Shown here one piece after another: positions 5,680-5,803 of a stretch of DNA of 5,803 bases. Position numbers and translations under genes: made by a program. The notes below the pieces were generated by a model. That model was not told the DNA's origin, did not search any database, and saw only the letters and a list, made by a program, of their open reading frames with translations. The DNA is taken from assembly GCA_003153055.1 (NCBI GenBank), contig PMBV01000489.1, positions 1 through 5,803 of the forward strand. The letters are read 5' to 3'. The DNA comes from Myxococcales bacterium (GTDB taxonomy: Bacteria; Myxococcota; Myxococcia; Myxococcales; Myxococcaceae). Numbering within the stretch: position 1 is the first letter of the stretch; each line of letters begins with the position of its first letter.

Positions 5680-5803
5680 CTAGGGGCCTTCGAAAAGGTA
5701 TCCTGGCAGCGCCCAGCGCTGGTTGCCAACCTGAAGAAGCAACTCCGCATTTGCTACTGGCTGAGTTGGCTGAGCTAGCTGACCTGGCTGACCTGGCTGA
5801 CCT
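5680..5803 (-). CDS. 3' end of an upstream gene with GQP repeats, 5' part outside window
   Basis: On the minus strand the frame is open from the window edge and reads GQPGQPGQLAQPTQPVAN, then AELLLQVGNQRWALPGYLFEGP and TAG: 40 residues. A Gln/Pro-rich linker followed by a compact hydrophobic end looks like a natural protein C-terminus. The stop is 21 bases before the ATG of the HD-fusion gene, on the same strand and in the same frame, as expected for neighbouring genes in an operon. Third codon positions are noticeably less GC-rich (GGT, CCA, GTA, CTT, GTT) than in the HD gene, which weakens the call or points to different ancestry. The family cannot be recognised from this piece. Confidence 0.5.
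   Translation of the reverse strand, partial: GQPGQPGQLAQPTQPVANAELLLQVGNQRWALPGYLFEGP
5757..5803. repeat. 9-bp tandem repeat, cut by the window end
   Basis: Five consecutive 9-bp units are seen on the plus strand: CTGGCTGAG, TTGGCTGAG, CTAGCTGAC, CTGGCTGAC, CTGGCTGAC, then the start of a sixth at the edge. The right-hand units are identical and the left-hand ones diverged. Read on the minus strand the period equals three codons (Gly-Gln-Pro and variants), so unit gain or loss would change a linker without shifting the frame. Confidence 0.8.

Noticed and set aside
1..5803. tRNA, rRNA, CRISPR array, transposase or integrase
   Set aside because: None of the characteristic sequences or repeat patterns was seen on either strand.

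Overview
The window is GC-rich, with codon third positions dominated by G and C. Its gene styles (a TPR protein with a Pro/Glu-rich linker, a small cysteine-rich lipoprotein, kinase-like domains fused to enzymes, scattered gene debris) suggest a large myxobacterial genome of the Myxococcus/Corallococcus/Archangium kind. That placement is an inference from gene style and composition only.

Layout. Positions 1-702 (+) hold the 3' part of a TPR-repeat protein gene whose start lies before the window. Positions 703-2520 form a patchwork of broken genes. On the minus strand there is a winged-helix regulator-like fragment of the AbiEi-like antitoxin kind (731-1405) and the C-terminal part of a right-handed parallel beta-helix (pectate-lyase-like) protein (1522-1944). 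On the plus strand the beta-helix fragment abuts the C-terminal half of a GH16 (laminarinase/beta-glucanase-like) glycoside hydrolase (about 1939-2297), which is cut inside its active-site motif and carries a frameshift. A short minus-strand C-terminal fragment of unknown family (2313-2519) converges on the GH16 remnant. After a gene-poor stretch, 2819-3052 (+) encodes an apparently intact 77-residue cysteine-rich lipoprotein with a good ribosome binding site. Positions 3053-3348 hold no convincing gene.

The right third is dominated by one large minus-strand gene (3349-5658, 769 codons). Its product joins an N-terminal degenerate protein-kinase-like domain to a SAMHD1/YwfO-like HD phosphohydrolase domain with intact metal ligands. 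Just upstream, 21 bases away and in the same orientation, lies the 3' end of another gene (5680 to beyond the window). It has a Gly-Gln-Pro repeat, visible in DNA as a 9-bp tandem repeat at the window edge. The two probably form an operon.

Functionally, the intact genes do not form one obvious pathway. The most interesting element is the pseudokinase-HD dNTPase-like fusion with its upstream partner. It may be a regulated nucleotide-hydrolysing protein and, more speculatively, part of a defence or nucleotide-homeostasis unit. The middle of the window looks like a decay or rearrangement hotspot where unrelated gene ends have been joined.
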